From Rhizosphaericola sp047606825 (GTDB lineage: Bacteria; Bacteroidota; Bacteroidia; Chitinophagales; Chitinophagaceae), in the NCBI GenBank assembly GCA_047606825.1, contig JASGDY010000131.1, forward strand, positions 1-64,000: a stretch of 64,000 nt of DNA. Reading direction: 5' to 3'. The position numbers were made by a program, and so were the translations under genes. Of this stretch, positions 63,401 to 64,000 are shown piece after piece (position 1 is the stretch's first letter; the number at the start of each line of letters is the position of its first letter). Below the pieces are notes generated by a model. That model was not told the origin of the DNA. It searched no databases and was given only the letters and a program-made list of their open reading frames with translations.

Positions 63401-63540
63401 ACTTTACCTCCAACAACCTGTTGACCATCACCAAATATACAGGCTTTGACCCGGAAGTAGGTATGAGCAACTATGGCATCGACGTGGCGCGTTACCCACA
63501 GGCACGTAGTTTCATTGTAGGCCTCAACGTCAATTTCTAA
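60406..63540 (+). CDS. SusC/RagA-family TonB-dependent transporter (pair 3)
   Basis: This 1044-residue transporter has a signal region (GLFVCLFSMKGNILAQ) followed directly by a carboxypeptidase-regulatory-like domain (MKGLVQNEKGEPLSGASVTI), a TonB-box region (LDEVVVVGYGSQRKNLVASA), a plug (LQGKAAGVIVTNEGGDPTAS, YVVDGVIYESMPNI, YGARASGGVILITTKKGKNG) and a barrel ending SFIVGLNVNF. The N-terminal STN domain that usually contacts FecR in ECF-controlled receptors is not visible. It precedes SusD3 by 52 bp. The substrate is unknown. Confidence 0.92.
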   Translation: MRSKWKPKSMWGLFVPKIGLFVCLFSMKGNILAQKGGAAMKGLVQNEKGEPLSGASVTISDSVAHFTQAATSDSLGSFYFSNLPSKNALAIVVAFNGYKTQTFKDYKLTDNAVTSLYVKLLKDTINLDEVVVVGYGSQRKNLVASAISSVGMDNITSRSMQNVSEALQGKAAGVIVTNEGGDPTASPSVYIRGMGGINGESALYVVDGVIYESMPNINSDDIASMDVLKDGAAAIYGARASGGVILITTKKGKNGAFKASVDAKYGDQSAWRKLHALNAEQFANAMNTAADNAGETRSDAFDASVYPDGQITRTDWVDAIFRHGATNEYNVNFSGGNDRSTFYAGFGYRKSQAILLNTYNQRYNATLNSEHKIGTWLTFGEHLQYSYSNGNGANTSSAYTGAILSAIFYPPNVAVYDSAGNFSGLPEAYAGSYGDVINPVAYLKRLDSKSPTHVLMMNPYIEARITEDLKFRSSFAYTETNAFVKTFTTRVPEIGRISTSNMLEQTTSTTQNLLAEQTLSYDHRWGNHHLSLVGGTTYQKNTYTSTYVYGTDFDDESAQYRYLENAGTIYKPTDTRTVSILLSYLARANYDYDGKYLLSVLGRRDGSSLVSSQNKYENYGSVSAGWIISREDFFKDISWVSLLKLRGSYGILGNLGSLPANAVDPTLSTTTAYFGSTSTASYGYAATTLPNPNLKWATSKQTDIGIDLNLFENHISITADYFNKKTSDMILLKTLPSTSGVTNGQYINAGDARDRGFEFSINYNSAKTRDFQYSVGVNLTHTSNELLTLYDDYTSLSTSDINIRSALTPVVVQIGAPLYAFNLVKTAGIFKTQEEIDSYANSSGSLIQPDATPGDLKFVDANGDGSIDDNDRVLMGSAFPKLTYGVSFNASYKNFDLNLFVQGVTSNKVFNSLRYLALQAGLGGQHYNLWNKVSDAWSETNPNGSIPKLSFSDANGNFSTNSDFFLENGAYMRLKNLTLGYTFRQNVLRKANIDGIRLYFTSNNLLTITKYTGFDPEVGMSNYGIDVARYPQARSFIVGLNVNF

Positions 63541-63591
63541 CACATCATACACTAGTCAATTCTGACAATTGAAAAAATAAAAAATATACAG

Positions 63592-64000
63592 ATGAAACGT
63601 AGATTATTTTATATCAATAATATGGCAGTAGGCGCAATACTGCTATTGCTCGGTGGTTGTAAAAAGACACTCGACACAACGGCGGAGGTAACACCTACGT
63701 CCGAATCGTTCTGGATTTCCGAAGCTTCCGCACTAAAAGGCATCAATGCCATGTACGAACAGTTTGACGGCGAGGAGTTTTACGGAAGAGGGTTTATGTG
63801 GTATATCAACGCCAGCGACGACATGATTACCGGACGTAGCAACAGCACGGCACAAAACATCAAGAACTTTTCGAGCAATGCCATATCTGCGTCCTATCTG
63901 GCAGAACAGTGGTCTATGCGATTTATCGTCATTAAAAGAGCCAATGACGTGATCCGCAACCTGCCCAGGATTGCATTTGACGACGACTCTCTCAAAAACC
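63592..64000 (+). CDS. SusD/RagB-family lipoprotein (pair 3), cut by the window end
   Basis: The first 136 codons of a SusD homologue are present and run off the end. It has a lipoprotein signal (MAVGAILLLLGGCKKTLD, Cys near 23) and the start of the helical core (WISEASALKGINAMYEQFDG, EQWSMRFIVIKRANDVIRNL). It is the partner of SusC3 in the ECF-controlled operon. The remaining 400 or so residues lie outside the window. Confidence 0.9.
   Translation, partial: MKRRLFYINNMAVGAILLLLGGCKKTLDTTAEVTPTSESFWISEASALKGINAMYEQFDGEEFYGRGFMWYINASDDMITGRSNSTAQNIKNFSSNAISASYLAEQWSMRFIVIKRANDVIRNLPRIAFDDDSLKN

Noticed and set aside
1..64000. CRISPR array, rRNA genes, intact insertion sequences
   Set aside because: No regularly spaced repeats, rRNA-like stretches or transposase genes with matching ends were seen.

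Overview
The window is from a Bacteroidota chromosome, most likely Chitinophagaceae or a related sphingobacterial lineage. The evidence is three SusC/SusD-type pairs, FecR/ECF regulation, lipoprotein glycan-binding proteins and promoters of the TTTG / TAnnTTTG type. No 16S gene or other taxonomic marker is present, so the genus is not fixed.

Layout. 1-4.9 kb: a small hypothetical ORF, a HigBA-type module whose toxin gene is broken, a SNF2-family ATPase and a class I methyltransferase. 5-33.2 kb: a large (glucurono)(arabino)xylan utilisation locus. It has a SASA-type carbohydrate esterase (+), a GH2 enzyme (-), and a leftward operon of SusC1, SusD1, a TIG-type surface glycan-binding lipoprotein and a GH10 xylanase interrupted by a CBM. 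A second leftward SusC2/SusD2 pair follows. A rightward operon carries GH43, a decayed probable GH115 gene, GH10, a GPH-family sugar transporter, a second GH43 without a signal peptide, mannonate dehydratase and GH67 alpha-glucuronidase. 33.2-33.5 kb: a MITE-like palindromic repeat. 33.6-36.1 kb: a siderophore-type TonB receptor (-). 36.3-40.4 kb: mobile-element debris (a broken serine recombinase, a repressor-like remnant, a long gene with three apparent frameshifts and three unrecognised small genes), ending at a tRNA-Ser(CGA). 40.6-50.5 kb: mostly ordinary chromosome (TPR protein, PstS-like protein, hemL, TlpA-like thioredoxin, amino-acid racemase, AbiE toxin-antitoxin pair, queA). 50.7-58.3 kb: a second siderophore-type receptor, ferritin, Nfu Fe-S protein, a MazF-like module and a 997-residue DUF6067-like glycosidase. 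58.4-64 kb: an inverted-repeat element, then an ECF sigma / FecR / SusC3 / SusD3 locus that runs off the end.

How it fits together. Xylan would be bound and cut at the surface by the SGBP and Xyn10 and imported by SusCD1 and SusCD2. It would be trimmed in the periplasm by GH10, GH43 and GH67, moved across the inner membrane by the GPH transporter and finished by the second GH43. Glucuronate released by GH67 would enter the hexuronate pathway through UxuA. No regulator gene for this locus lies in the window, but at least four promoters carry near-identical LacI-family-type operators (TGnAACCGATTnCA). In two cases the operator directly abuts the -7 box. The SusC1 operon seems to have obtained its promoter and operator by duplication of the SusC2 upstream region, which left a truncated SusC gene between them. 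These regulatory and evolutionary readings are inferences from sequence patterns alone.
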